The notes under the pieces were generated by a model, which saw only the letters and a list, made by a program, of their open reading frames with translations, had not been told where the DNA came from and did not search any database. A stretch of DNA of 33,749 nucleotides from Rikenellaceae bacterium DTU001 (lineage in GTDB: Bacteria > Bacteroidota > Bacteroidia > Bacteroidales > DTU049): contig LFSZ01000096.1 of NCBI GenBank assembly GCA_001512885.1, forward strand, positions 1 through 33,749. Direction: 5' to 3'. Position numbers and translations under genes: made by a program. Below are positions 17,038 to 24,597 of the stretch, in pieces (position 1 is the first letter of the stretch; every line of letters begins with the position of its first letter).

Positions 17038-17665
17038 CTATTAAATCTAAAAAATCTACAGGCCCTAACCCTTTTCTAATCAAAATAGGCATGTCTTCGG
17101 TTGCATCTATCACGGTACTAGGTACCAAACTGCCAGGACCGCCATCCACTACTGCATCTACAAATTCTAAGTATCTTTCGTAAATCAATTCAGGATCAGA
17201 AATATATTCATTACCCAGTTGCTCTTCTACCCTAATAGAAGAAGAGACAATAGGATGACCAATAGTATCTACTATAGCCTGTACGATTTTATTATCCGGT
17301 ATGCGTATACCTATTGTTTTTCTACGATTTTCTAAAATTTTAGGTATTTTACTATTTATAGGAAGAATAAATGTATAAGGACCAGGCAAAACAGATTTCA
17401 TCAATCTAAAAATTTCATTAGGAATAGGCTTTGTGTATTCACTCAAAATAGATAAATTAGAACCTAAGAATGAAAATGTAGCCTTACTAGGATCCAATTT
17501 TTTTAGCATACACAATTTTTCTACGCCAGATTTTTTGAAAGGATTAGTAGCAAAAGCATATACTGTATCTGTAGGTATTATGACTATACCACCATCATTT
17601 AGTATATCTACTACTTTAACTATCAATCTCTGTTGAGGATTTTCTGGATGAATTTTTAAAAGCAT
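17018..17665 (-). CDS. yciO: YciO/YrdC/Sua5-family threonylcarbamoyl-AMP synthase
   Basis: A 215-residue YrdC-fold protein. The start LKIHPENPQQRLI, then GGIVIIPTDTVYAFA, LMKSVLPGPYTFILP, RRKTIGIRIPDN, HPIVSSSI and PSTVIDATEDMPILIRKGLGPV match the YciO subgroup closely. The family makes L-threonylcarbamoyl-AMP from Thr, bicarbonate and ATP for t6A at position 37 of ANN-decoding tRNAs. YciO proteins of enterobacteria are a side branch with much weaker activity than TsaC, so the exact role depends on whether a separate TsaC/Sua5 gene exists elsewhere in this genome. The 3' end overlaps the next cupin gene by 20 bp. It leads the tight minus-strand run. Confidence 0.88.
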   Translation of the reverse strand: MLLKIHPENPQQRLIVKVVDILNDGGIVIIPTDTVYAFATNPFKKSGVEKLCMLKKLDPSKATFSFLGSNLSILSEYTKPIPNEIFRLMKSVLPGPYTFILPINSKIPKILENRRKTIGIRIPDNKIVQAIVDTIGHPIVSSSIRVEEQLGNEYISDPELIYERYLEFVDAVVDGGPGSLVPSTVIDATEDMPILIRKGLGPVDFLDLIDEGENI

Positions 17666-17719
17666 ATAATTTTATTTTTTTTTAATTTCAAATATATAAA
17701 AAAATTTATTAACAAAATT

Positions 17720-18340
17720 TTACATTTTATTATTAGAAAAATTATTTTGAAAAAAAGAATAAATAGTTTGTATATCGCAACTAATACCATCTGCACCTAA
17801 TAAAGCCATTTGAGTTAATTCTATAGAACTACTGATACCATCAGCAATAATATAAGTATCGTAACCTTGCTCATTATATATATTGATTATTTGAGTCAAT
17901 AAATGCAAAGTATCAATTCCAAACTGCATAGCTTTTTTCATTGGTATAAAAATATAAAGTGCTCCAGCTTCGGCCGCCAAGATAGCTTGAGAAGTAGAAA
18001 AAATCGAACTACATACAATATCAAACTTTTGATTAGCTAATGTGTTGATAGCTTTTATACCATCTAAATTGGCAGGTATCTTTACAGTTATTAATTCATT
18101 TACCGAAGTTAATATATCTACTTCTCTTAATATACTTGAATAATCTTTAGCTTTTACATCTACTAATACTGTTTTGTTAAAAGTCTGACAAATTGCATTA
18201 TAGTGAGTCAAAATTTGATTTATATCTTTTACACCTAGGGCTTCCATCCCGGCCAGATTAGTATTGATACCATCTATTATTTGTAATTCTTTTATTTTTC
18301 TTACCTCTTCTATGTAAACTGTATTTAGAAAAAATTTCAT
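17720..18340 (-). CDS. Divergent fructose-6-phosphate aldolase / transaldolase-like protein
   Basis: A 206-residue TIM-barrel of the FSA/TalC class: MKFFLNTVYIEEVRKIKEL at the start, IDGINTNLAG, VDVKAKDYSSIL, LITVKIPANLDGIKAI, SIFSTSQAILAAEAGALYIFIP and GADGISCD. The Schiff-base lysine is retained (Lys87) and so is Asn28. However Asp6 of FSA is Asn here, the TTNPS motif is NTNLA, and the phosphate-binding NRIDAQ segment is replaced by MKKAMQ. The fold is clear, but these changes make ordinary transaldolase activity doubtful. It lies 54 bp upstream of the YciO-type gene and just downstream of the SRP RNA gene, all on the minus strand. Confidence 0.8.
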   Translation of the reverse strand: MKFFLNTVYIEEVRKIKELQIIDGINTNLAGMEALGVKDINQILTHYNAICQTFNKTVLVDVKAKDYSSILREVDILTSVNELITVKIPANLDGIKAINTLANQKFDIVCSSIFSTSQAILAAEAGALYIFIPMKKAMQFGIDTLHLLTQIINIYNEQGYDTYIIADGISSSIELTQMALLGADGISCDIQTIYSFFQNNFSNNKM

Positions 18341-18368
18341 AACTAAGAAAAAACAATAAAATCAAAAT

Positions 18369-18468
18369 AGGGGTAAGCACCCTACATCACACCGCTACAA
18401 CCACTTACCCTTGCTTCCTCTCGGACCTGGGGGAGTTCGTAGGAGCTGGTTGTGTAGGACCTACCCCT
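18369..18468 (-). ncRNA. ffs: 4.5S signal recognition particle RNA (small bacterial type)
   Basis: Read on the minus strand, the region contains CCAGGTCC-GAGA-GGAAGCA, the conserved Ffh-binding apical hairpin of SRP domain IV (tetraloop at 18419-18422). It is flanked by AGGGGTAGGTCCTACACAACC and by GGTTGTAGCGGTGTG, which pair, and the outermost bases AGGGGTA (18462-18468) pair with TACCCCT (18369-18375), closing a rod of about 100 nt. This RNA works with Ffh and FtsY to target membrane and secreted proteins. The tetraloop is GAGA instead of the common GGAA; both are GNRA loops. A TATCTTTG -7 box lies directly upstream. The region has no ORF. Exact ends are inferred from the closing helix. Confidence 0.93.
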
Positions 18469-18471
18469 CTG

Positions 18472-18479
18472 CAAAGATA
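18472..18479 (-). promoter_or_regulatory. -7 promoter box of the SRP RNA
   Basis: On the minus strand this reads TATCTTTG, matching TAnnTTTG, 3 nt before the first base-paired nucleotide of the SRP RNA. No well-spaced -33 TTTG is evident; an A/T tract takes that place. Confidence 0.55.
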
Positions 18480-18605
18480 CATAAACTTTTTAATTAAAAA
18501 AAATTTTTTATTAATTTATTAATTTGCAAAACTTTTTAAGATCAATACTTTATTAATAAATTTAAGATTTTGCTAAGTCAGTTTTTTGACAAAATGACCA
18601 TTAGT

Positions 18606-19592
18606 TCATTGTATATATACTTCTAAAGCTAAAATATCTTTATCAGACTGTATTATAACATTAGAAAAACAAGCTGGTATCAGACAACAATCACCTGCCA
18701 TAATTTCTACTACATAAGTATCACAAATTATTTTACCATTACCATTCAAAATTAGATAAACAAAGAAACTATCAAAAGGTTCAATATCTTTTTCTATTTG
18801 CTTACCACTAGATAAAACGATTCTATTAATCACAAAATTTTCTCCATTAAACAAATTAACAGTTCTATCAGCTATAATAGGTTGGTATTGTAAATCTTCT
18901 GGTATAGCATCATAATTAATTACTTTGAAAGCTTTATCTAAGTGTAATGGTCTTGGATTTTTTGGGTCCTGAGGTCTATCCCAATCATAGATACGATACG
19001 TTATGTCACTAGTTTGCTGTATTTCTGCTAAAAATAATCCAGGCCCCAATGCATGTACTGTACCTGCAGGTGTATAAATATAACTATGTGGACTTACATT
19101 TATATTACGAAAAATTCCTTCTATATTCTTTTCATTTAAGTATTTCATTATAATATCTTGATCAGCTAAACGAGATAAACCATGTAATATTTGCGCATTA
19201 TTAGCAGTTTTTATAAAATACCATAGTTCATTTTTGCCACAAGTTTGTTGCTTTTCTAATTTTTTAGCCCAATTATCATCGGGATGTACCTGTATACTTA
19301 GCCATTCCGAAGTATCTATTAGCTTGATTAATAAAGGAAAAGTGTCACCGTATGTATAAAAAATATGTTCTCCAAGGATATCATCCATAAAAACCTCGAT
19401 CATCTCTACAATATTATTACCTGCCCACTCACCGTTTATTATCTCACTTTCTTTGCCTTCTATACTACTTAGCAACCATGCCTCGCCCAATGTATCATCG
19501 TTTTCAAGATGATAAAGTTTTGTTAAATTTTTACCTCCCCATACTTTTTGAAAAAACTGGGGTTTAAATTTGAATGGATATAATTTATGCAT
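18606..19592 (-). CDS. manA: Mannose-6-phosphate isomerase, class I
   Basis: Interconverts mannose-6-phosphate and fructose-6-phosphate, feeding GDP-mannose and GDP-fucose for surface glycans. The 328 residues match the short bacterial type I PMI. Zinc ligands are visible: IQVHPDD (Gln101, His103), GKNELWY (Glu122) and GTVHALG (His180). FKPQFFQKVWGGKNL and GEAWLLSSIEGKES are typical of the N-terminus, and the second cupin at about 245-328 is degenerate, as usual. The gene lies on the minus strand. A complete IS sits between its start and the GT2 gene at 21310, so any former co-transcription with upstream genes is broken. Confidence 0.93.
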   Translation of the reverse strand: MHKLYPFKFKPQFFQKVWGGKNLTKLYHLENDDTLGEAWLLSSIEGKESEIINGEWAGNNIVEMIEVFMDDILGEHIFYTYGDTFPLLIKLIDTSEWLSIQVHPDDNWAKKLEKQQTCGKNELWYFIKTANNAQILHGLSRLADQDIIMKYLNEKNIEGIFRNINVSPHSYIYTPAGTVHALGPGLFLAEIQQTSDITYRIYDWDRPQDPKNPRPLHLDKAFKVINYDAIPEDLQYQPIIADRTVNLFNGENFVINRIVLSSGKQIEKDIEPFDSFFVYLILNGNGKIICDTYVVEIMAGDCCLIPACFSNVIIQSDKDILALEVYIQ

Positions 19593-19662
19593 ACTTTAAC
19601 TTATTACCTTAAAATTAAAAATTAACCATTTTCTAATTTATATACATTTACAAAAATAATTA

Positions 19663-19670
19663 AAAAAAAT
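19663..19670. repeat. Target-site duplication, left copy
   Basis: AAAAAAAT immediately outside the left inverted repeat; the identical octamer lies at 21214-21221 outside the right end. Eight base pairs is the duplication length known for IS1595-family transposition. The A-tract lowers the information content. Confidence 0.7.
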
Positions 19671-19696
19671 GGTTCTATAACGTTTTATATGGGTAA
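19671..19696 (+). repeat. Left terminal inverted repeat of the IS
   Basis: Begins GGTTCTATAACGTTTT and matches the reverse complement of 21188-21213 at 22 of 26 positions. Confidence 0.8.
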
Positions 19697-19734
19697 AGAT
19701 TAAAAAAAGAGTAATTTGTTAATATTGGTTTATT

Positions 19735-19900
19735 TATTATAGGACTGTTAAATATCAACCAAAAAGTTCTCAAAGAATGCACAAAAAACACAGAAAAGTA
19801 TGGAATTAAAAGGGCTACAAATGGTACTTTGTGATAAAAAAATTACCTAAATAATTAAAGATAGTTATTTTTTTGTAACAATCTATAATTTGATTACCCA
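19735..19900 (+). repeat. Internal direct repeat A of the IS
   Basis: Starts TATTATAGGACTGTTAAATA and ends TTTGATTACCCA; it corresponds to repeat B at 21051-21193, with about 85 percent agreement in the first 60 bp and again in the last 45 bp, and an unalignable or expanded middle. Includes the motif ATCAACCAAAAAGT (19754-19767), which is also found near the second transposase at the right edge. Confidence 0.75.
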
Positions 19901-19963
19901 AATTATAATCTTAGATATGTTGGATGAGGAGAATTGGAAACTTGAAACGGATCAGTCGGAAAA

Positions 19964-20974
19964 TTAACATATGTTTAAATTAACATATGTTATATTCACT
20001 AACTCTCTATACCGATACCACGCCCACCTGTCTGAGGATGCAAGGTTAAGCATTCGCCCAGTATTGCTTACAGTCTTGCCTGTGAGGTATTTACCCATCA
20101 CTACATACCACATAATGTAGTTTTGCAGGTATTTGGTAGCTACACCCCTAAATTTGAAATATATCCAATTCGTGAATTCACTAGCCTTTTTCTTGACAGT
20201 ACTTAGGTTATATATACCTCGCTTTTGCCTATTGCTAGTTACTATTTCCTTGTGCTTGATTACATTCCTTCTAACCTTTTTGAATGCTTTTTTATTACTG
20301 CTACACATGACTCCATCCTTTGGCATTTTAGCCTTCAGAAATTGCTCTATTTGTTCTGAACTTAGCTTTTTGTCATCAAATTTTTTGAATAATAAATTGC
20401 CAGCTCTGTCTGTAGCAGCCAATACGGCTACTTTCTTTGGCTTTTGTTTCCTAGCTCGCTTCAGCTCTTCGGCATTTTTGTATATTCTACCTTTTTCGGA
20501 ATAATCCATCAATAGTTCGTCCATCTCTACTACACCGAAAAAATTGATATTATCTTCGAAACTTTGTAAAGCTGCCAATATCTTGTGTCGCCAAGCAAAG
20601 CTTGTTGGTAGGCTGATGCCTACTTCTTTAGCACAAGCTCTGAGACTTTTGCCTGCTACCATACATCTGATGTAGTCGAGCATTTTCTCTTTCTTTTGCA
20701 ACCTGTAGACAAAAGTACCAGTGGTAACTCTAAATTGTCTGCCACAGTCTTTGCAGCGATAGTTTTGCATTCCATTTTGTAAACCATTTTTGATAATGTG
20801 ATTGCTACGACAGTCTGGGCATAGTGGCGGGGCGCTGAGTATTTTCAGACCTTGATAATCGACTACATCGGCTTTTAATTTTTTCATTAATGAATAAAGG
20901 TTGTCTAAGAATTCTTTATTCTCTTCCTTGCTCATAGCAAGGTATTTACTGGTATTTTCTACAATTTTTTTCAT
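19964..20974 (-). CDS. IS1595-family transposase (probably catalytically impaired)
   Basis: A 336-residue protein with an N-terminal zinc ribbon (Cys52, Cys55, Cys74, Cys77: CPDC...CKDC), a helix-turn-helix (about 105-135, GKSLRACAKEVGISLPTSFAWRHK) and an ISXO2-like transposase domain. The first catalytic Asp is present in VEMDE (Asp152). At the second site, where the family has C-S/T-D-x-x-x-A-F/Y, the sequence is CSSNKKAF with Ser226 in place of Asp. In the C-terminal block, usually HxNxVNxxHSxLK, the sequence is NLSTVKKKASEFT, so the expected Asn/His and Lys are missing, while the following FRGVATKYLQNYIMW is perfectly typical. The frame is open throughout. This alignment is from memory of the family and needs checking. 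Start is at ATG 20974, inside the element. Confidence 0.88.
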   Translation of the reverse strand: MKKIVENTSKYLAMSKEENKEFLDNLYSLMKKLKADVVDYQGLKILSAPPLCPDCRSNHIIKNGLQNGMQNYRCKDCGRQFRVTTGTFVYRLQKKEKMLDYIRCMVAGKSLRACAKEVGISLPTSFAWRHKILAALQSFEDNINFFGVVEMDELLMDYSEKGRIYKNAEELKRARKQKPKKVAVLAATDRAGNLLFKKFDDKKLSSEQIEQFLKAKMPKDGVMCSSNKKAFKKVRRNVIKHKEIVTSNRQKRGIYNLSTVKKKASEFTNWIYFKFRGVATKYLQNYIMWYVVMGKYLTGKTVSNTGRMLNLASSDRWAWYRYRELVNITYVNLNIC

Positions 20975-21050
20975 GAATTAAAATTTTTGTAAAAATATAA
21001 AAATTATTTAACATATAAACTTGAAAAACTTAAACATTTATTAATTTTTT

Positions 21051-21193
21051 TATTATTGGACAGTTAAATATCAACCAAAAAGTTCTCTGAGAATACACAA
21101 AGAACGCAAAGAAGAATGGGACTTTATATAATATCTTCGTACTCTTGTGGTAAAAAAATAACCTATTTGTAACAATCTAAAATTTGATTACCC
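21051..21193 (+). repeat. Internal direct repeat B of the IS
   Basis: Starts TATTATTGGACAGTTAAATA and ends TTTGATTACCCA, running directly into the right terminal inverted repeat. Corresponds to repeat A at 19735-19900. It includes ATCAACCAAAAAGT at 21070-21083 and a segment rich in CACAAAGAACGCAAAGAA, a type of word often seen in Bacteroidota dispersed repeats. Confidence 0.75.
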
Positions 21194-21213
21194 ACAATAA
21201 ACGTTATAGAATC
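21188..21213 (-). repeat. Right terminal inverted repeat of the IS
   Basis: Read inward on the minus strand it begins GATTCTATAACGTTTATTG and mirrors 19671-19696. The first two bases are GA rather than the GG of the left end. Confidence 0.8.
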
Positions 21214-21221
21214 AAAAAAAT
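21214..21221. repeat. Target-site duplication, right copy
   Basis: AAAAAAAT, identical to 19663-19670. Confidence 0.7.
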
Positions 21222-21309
21222 TGAATTATAATTAAAATAATTATATTGAAGATTTCAAATATTTCGAAAATTATATATTTTTATCTTAGATTTTTGTGTA
21301 TTTTGCTTT

Positions 21310-22134
21310 TTAGTTTCGCCACTGTGAGAGTTCTAAAAGTTTTGATAGGTAAATTATTAATTTTGCATGTATCTTATTATAGTAAAGATATAAAAATTGT
21401 GAGAGATTTTTATCCATCATGGCTCTAGCTCTTTCACTATGATTTTTACCCCCCAAATGCAACACTCGAGCTTCGGGTACAAAAACTATTTCATAGCCTT
21501 TTTGACTTGCTAACCAGCACCATTGCATATCTTCTATATACATCCAAAAAGTTTCTGGTAATAATTTATTTGGAAAAATATCTAACAATTTTTTATCAAA
21601 CATAAAAAATGTACCCCATACCCAGTCGGGATATGCTATTTCTGTGTAACTAAAAAAGGGACCATACAAAATTTTACCTGTTTTTTTAATAGGTAGCATT
21701 TTATTAATTCTAAAAATTTCAAATAGAATTTTACTTATTCTAGGAAATATTTGACAATTATTTTGAGGAGATCCATCCTCATTTTCTAATCTACACGTGA
21801 CTATTCCTACCTCTGGATGTTTTTTTAAAAAATTATATGTGATAGATATAGCATCGTTTAAAAGTTTTGTATCAGAATTAATAAGTAAAATTGTATCACC
21901 TTCAGCTACCTTGATACCATCATTACATCCACCTGCGAAGCCCTTATTTTTATAATTTTTTACTAATTTAATATAAGGAAATAATTCTAAAAAACTATCT
22001 GCCTGATCAGTAGTAGATGCATTATCTACAACTATTATTTCGAAATCCACATCTTTTGTATAGTCATATATAGATTTAATGCACTGACAGGTAAAATCAA
22101 AAGTATTATAATTTAAAATAACAATAGAAAGCAT
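21310..22134 (-). CDS. GT2 family glycosyltransferase (rhamnosyltransferase-like)
   Basis: A 274-residue soluble or peripheral GT-A enzyme: LSIVILNYNTFDFTCQCIKSI, IIVVDNASTTDQADSFLE, GFAGGCNDGIKVAEGD, INSDTKL (the DxD-type site) and FWMYIEDMQWCWLASQKGYEIVFVPEARVLHLGG. This resembles WbbL/RfbN-type transferases used for lipopolysaccharide or capsule chains. Donor and acceptor are not deducible. It is similar in its first 240 residues to the GT2 domain at 8387 but has no membrane region or C-terminal fusion. Its 3' end is about 96 bp from the IS, so the IS did not interrupt it, and no other polysaccharide gene flanks it here. Confidence 0.9.
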   Translation of the reverse strand: MLSIVILNYNTFDFTCQCIKSIYDYTKDVDFEIIVVDNASTTDQADSFLELFPYIKLVKNYKNKGFAGGCNDGIKVAEGDTILLINSDTKLLNDAISITYNFLKKHPEVGIVTCRLENEDGSPQNNCQIFPRISKILFEIFRINKMLPIKKTGKILYGPFFSYTEIAYPDWVWGTFFMFDKKLLDIFPNKLLPETFWMYIEDMQWCWLASQKGYEIVFVPEARVLHLGGKNHSERARAMMDKNLSQFLYLYYNKIHAKLIIYLSKLLELSQWRN

Positions 22135-22639
22135 TATTTTTGATAGTTTTATCTAAAATTTTTAATTAAAAACAAACAATTCTAAAACATAACATTTATA
22201 TTACTAAAATTATAAAAACCATGTCAAGGATCACACAAGATTTAAGAGTAAATTATTTATAGATAGTCTAAATTATGATTTTTATTTTATACAAATTTAA
22301 GAAAAAGTTTTACATAATAAAGTAAATAATATGAACATTTAGATTCAATAAAATTTATTGTAGATAATAAAATTTTAGCTTGATATATTGATAGCATTTT
22401 TTTTCTTATCGTTATCTATGCTTTTAAGATTTTACCTTTACTATTCAAAAAATATGCCCAATATTAGCATTTTATTTATAAAAATTACTAATTTTTATTT
22501 ACTCATACAAGACTTTATAGAACCTATTTTATTAATTAAAGTAGTGGAAATTTAAGTTGCATTTTTGTAAAACATAAAATAAACTATTAAATTATTTCAA
22601 ATTTTTGATTTAATTTTGCAAATATTTTTTTAAATAGAT
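22135..22639. other. 505-bp intergenic region before thrS
   Basis: Divergent spacer between the GT2 gene and thrS. It is very A/T-rich and holds no credible ORF, tRNA or T-box-like structure that I can see. The only notable sites are a TAATTTTG -7 box close to thrS and a short 15-nt palindrome CAATAAAATTTATTG at 22346-22360. Confidence 0.6.
22611..22618 (+). promoter_or_regulatory. Putative -7 box of the thrS operon
   Basis: TAATTTTG matches TAnnTTTG and ends 21 nt before the thrS ATG. A -33 element with correct spacing is not clear. Confidence 0.45.
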
Positions 22640-24589
22640 ATGAAAGATATAGTTATAACTTTTTCTGATAATAGTAAAAAAATATATCCCGCTGGCATTA
22701 CTGGTATGGATATAGCCCAATCTATTAGTCAGAGTTTAGCTAGAGAAGCTTTAGCTATCAAAGTAAACGATACGTTATTAGATTTAGAAAGACCAATAGA
22801 AAGTGATGCTAAAATACAAATTTTGACTTGGGAAGATAGAGAAGGCAAAGAAGTATTCTGGCATTCATCTGCTCATATAATGGCTGCGGCTGTATTTTCA
22901 CTTTTCCCTCATGTGAAATTTGGCATAGGTCCTAGCATAGAGCAAGGTTTTTATTATGATATTGATTTTGGTGATTATAAAATAACAGAAGATGATATAG
23001 AAAAAATAGAAAATAAAGCAAAAGATATAATAAAACAAGATTTACCCTTTATTAGAAAAGAGATTACAAAAGCTGAAGCTATTAATTTATTCGAAAAAAG
23101 TAATGATACATATAAACTTGAATTAATTCAAGAACTAGAAAATGAGCAAATTACCTTATATTGTCTTGGAGAATATATTGATTTATGTCGTGGTCCACAT
23201 TTACCATCTACTAAATATGTTAAAACTTTTAAATTATTAAATATTGCAGGTGCTTATTGGCGGGGCGATGAGCATAGACAAATGCTTACACGCATTTATG
23301 GTATTAGTTTTCCTTCAAAAAAATTATTAGATGATTATTTAACTTTTTTAGAAGAAGCTAAAAAGCGTGATCATAGGAAATTAGGCAAAGAATTAGAATT
23401 ATTTATGTTTAACCAAAAAGTAGGTCAAGGCTTACCAATGTGGCTTCCCAAAGGTACAATAGTTAGAGAGGAACTCGAAAAATTTTTAAAAAAAATACAA
23501 ATTCAATATGGGTATCAACATGTAATCACACCGCACATTGGACAAAAAGAGCTGTATATGACATCTGGACATTACGAAAAATATGCTAAAGATTCATTTC
23601 GTCCTATATCTACTCCTAATGAAAATGAAGAATTTATGTTAAAACCAATGAACTGCCCTCATCATTGCGAGATATATGCTTTTAAACCCAGATCATATAA
23701 GGATTTGCCATTGAGAATAGCAGAATTTGGAACTGTTTACAGATATGAGCAGAGTGGCGAACTTCACGGTCTCACACGAGTACGGAGTTTTACTCAAGAT
23801 GATGCTCACATATTTTGTACTAATGATCAACTAAATGAAGAGTTTCATAAAGTAATGGAAATAGTTTTGCTAATACTTAATACTTTTGATTTTAAAAATT
23901 TTACAGCTCAAGTTTCTCTAAGGGATCCTGATAACAAAGAAAAATATATAGGTACAGATGAAAATTGGGATAAAGCAGAGGAAGCAATCTTAGAAAGTGT
24001 AGCTAATACCGAATTTAATATAATAATTGCTAAAGGTGAAGCTGCTTTTTATGGTCCTAAATTAGATTTTATGGTGCAAGACGCCATCGGACGCAGCTGG
24101 CAATTGGGCACAATACAAGTAGATTATAACTTACCTGAAAGATTTAACCTAGAATATATTGGTCCAGACAACCAAAAATACCGTCCAGTAATGATTCATA
24201 GAGCTATTTTCGGATCTATGGAAAGATTTGTATCTTTGTTATTAGAACAAACTGCTGGTAAATTACCACTTTGGTTAGCTCCTGTACAAGTTATAGTATT
24301 ACCTATTAGTGAAAAATATATTGAATATGGAAAAAAAGTTGTATCTTTGCTCTCAAATTTTGATGTAAGAACAGAAATGGATGATAGATCTGAAAAAATA
24401 GGCAAAAAAATACGTGATGCTGAGTTAGAGCACATACCTTATATGCTTATAGTAGGCGAAAAAGAACAAAACGACAATGCTCTATCTGTACGTCGTCAAG
24501 GAATAGGAGACATCGGCGTAATGCCTATTGAGAGCTTTATGAATATATTTTCAGAAGAGATTAATAAAAGTTTAACTAATAAAAATTAA
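22640..24589 (+). CDS. thrS: Threonyl-tRNA synthetase
   Basis: Class II synthetase charging tRNA-Thr; 649 residues, the full bacterial length. Domains in order: TGS (about 1-62, [25 protein letters not shown]), the editing domain (about 70-225, with [17 protein letters not shown] and [18 protein letters not shown]), the catalytic core with [16 protein letters not shown] (zinc Cys), [31 protein letters not shown] (motif 2) and [11 protein letters not shown] (motif 3), and the anticodon-binding domain (about 550-640). With an intact editing domain it should clear Ser-tRNA-Thr. It heads the thrS-infC-rpmI-rplT cluster, with infC starting only 8 bp after its stop. Confidence 0.97.
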   Translation: MKDIVITFSDNSKKIYPAGITGMDIAQSISQSLAREALAIKVNDTLLDLERPIESDAKIQILTWEDREGKEVFWHSSAHIMAAAVFSLFPHVKFGIGPSIEQGFYYDIDFGDYKITEDDIEKIENKAKDIIKQDLPFIRKEITKAEAINLFEKSNDTYKLELIQELENEQITLYCLGEYIDLCRGPHLPSTKYVKTFKLLNIAGAYWRGDEHRQMLTRIYGISFPSKKLLDDYLTFLEEAKKRDHRKLGKELELFMFNQKVGQGLPMWLPKGTIVREELEKFLKKIQIQYGYQHVITPHIGQKELYMTSGHYEKYAKDSFRPISTPNENEEFMLKPMNCPHHCEIYAFKPRSYKDLPLRIAEFGTVYRYEQSGELHGLTRVRSFTQDDAHIFCTNDQLNEEFHKVMEIVLLILNTFDFKNFTAQVSLRDPDNKEKYIGTDENWDKAEEAILESVANTEFNIIIAKGEAAFYGPKLDFMVQDAIGRSWQLGTIQVDYNLPERFNLEYIGPDNQKYRPVMIHRAIFGSMERFVSLLLEQTAGKLPLWLAPVQVIVLPISEKYIEYGKKVVSLLSNFDVRTEMDDRSEKIGKKIRDAELEHIPYMLIVGEKEQNDNALSVRRQGIGDIGVMPIESFMNIFSEEINKSLTNKN

Positions 24590-24597
24590 TTAAAATC

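Larger units (their letters stand above)
19671..21213 (-). mobile_element. Complete IS1595-family insertion sequence (1,543 bp)
   Basis: Boundaries come from terminal inverted repeats of 26 bp (19671-19696 and 21188-21213; 22 of 26 positions agree, sharing TTCTATAACGTTT) flanked by identical 8-bp target duplications AAAAAAAT. The element carries one transposase gene on the minus strand (19964-20974) and two long non-coding ends. Those ends contain a pair of imperfect direct repeats (19735-19900 and 21051-21193). IS1595 elements are usually 0.7-1.1 kb when carrying only a transposase, so this one is longer because of the non-coding ends. It is inserted between manA and a GT2 gene. Ends are read by eye and could shift by one base. 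Confidence 0.85.

Noticed and set aside
19735-21193. CRISPR-like repeat array from the recurring ATCAACCAAAAAGT motif
   Set aside because: Only three widely spaced copies, tied to IS ends, with no regular spacers or cas genes.
21246-21428. Plus-strand 60-codon frame near the IS right end
   Set aside because: It overlaps the 3' end of the GT2 gene antisense and has no family resemblance or start signal.
22135-22639. Possible T-box or other riboswitch before thrS
   Set aside because: No T-box sequence or stable stem-loops are visible, and T-boxes are not typical of this phylum.
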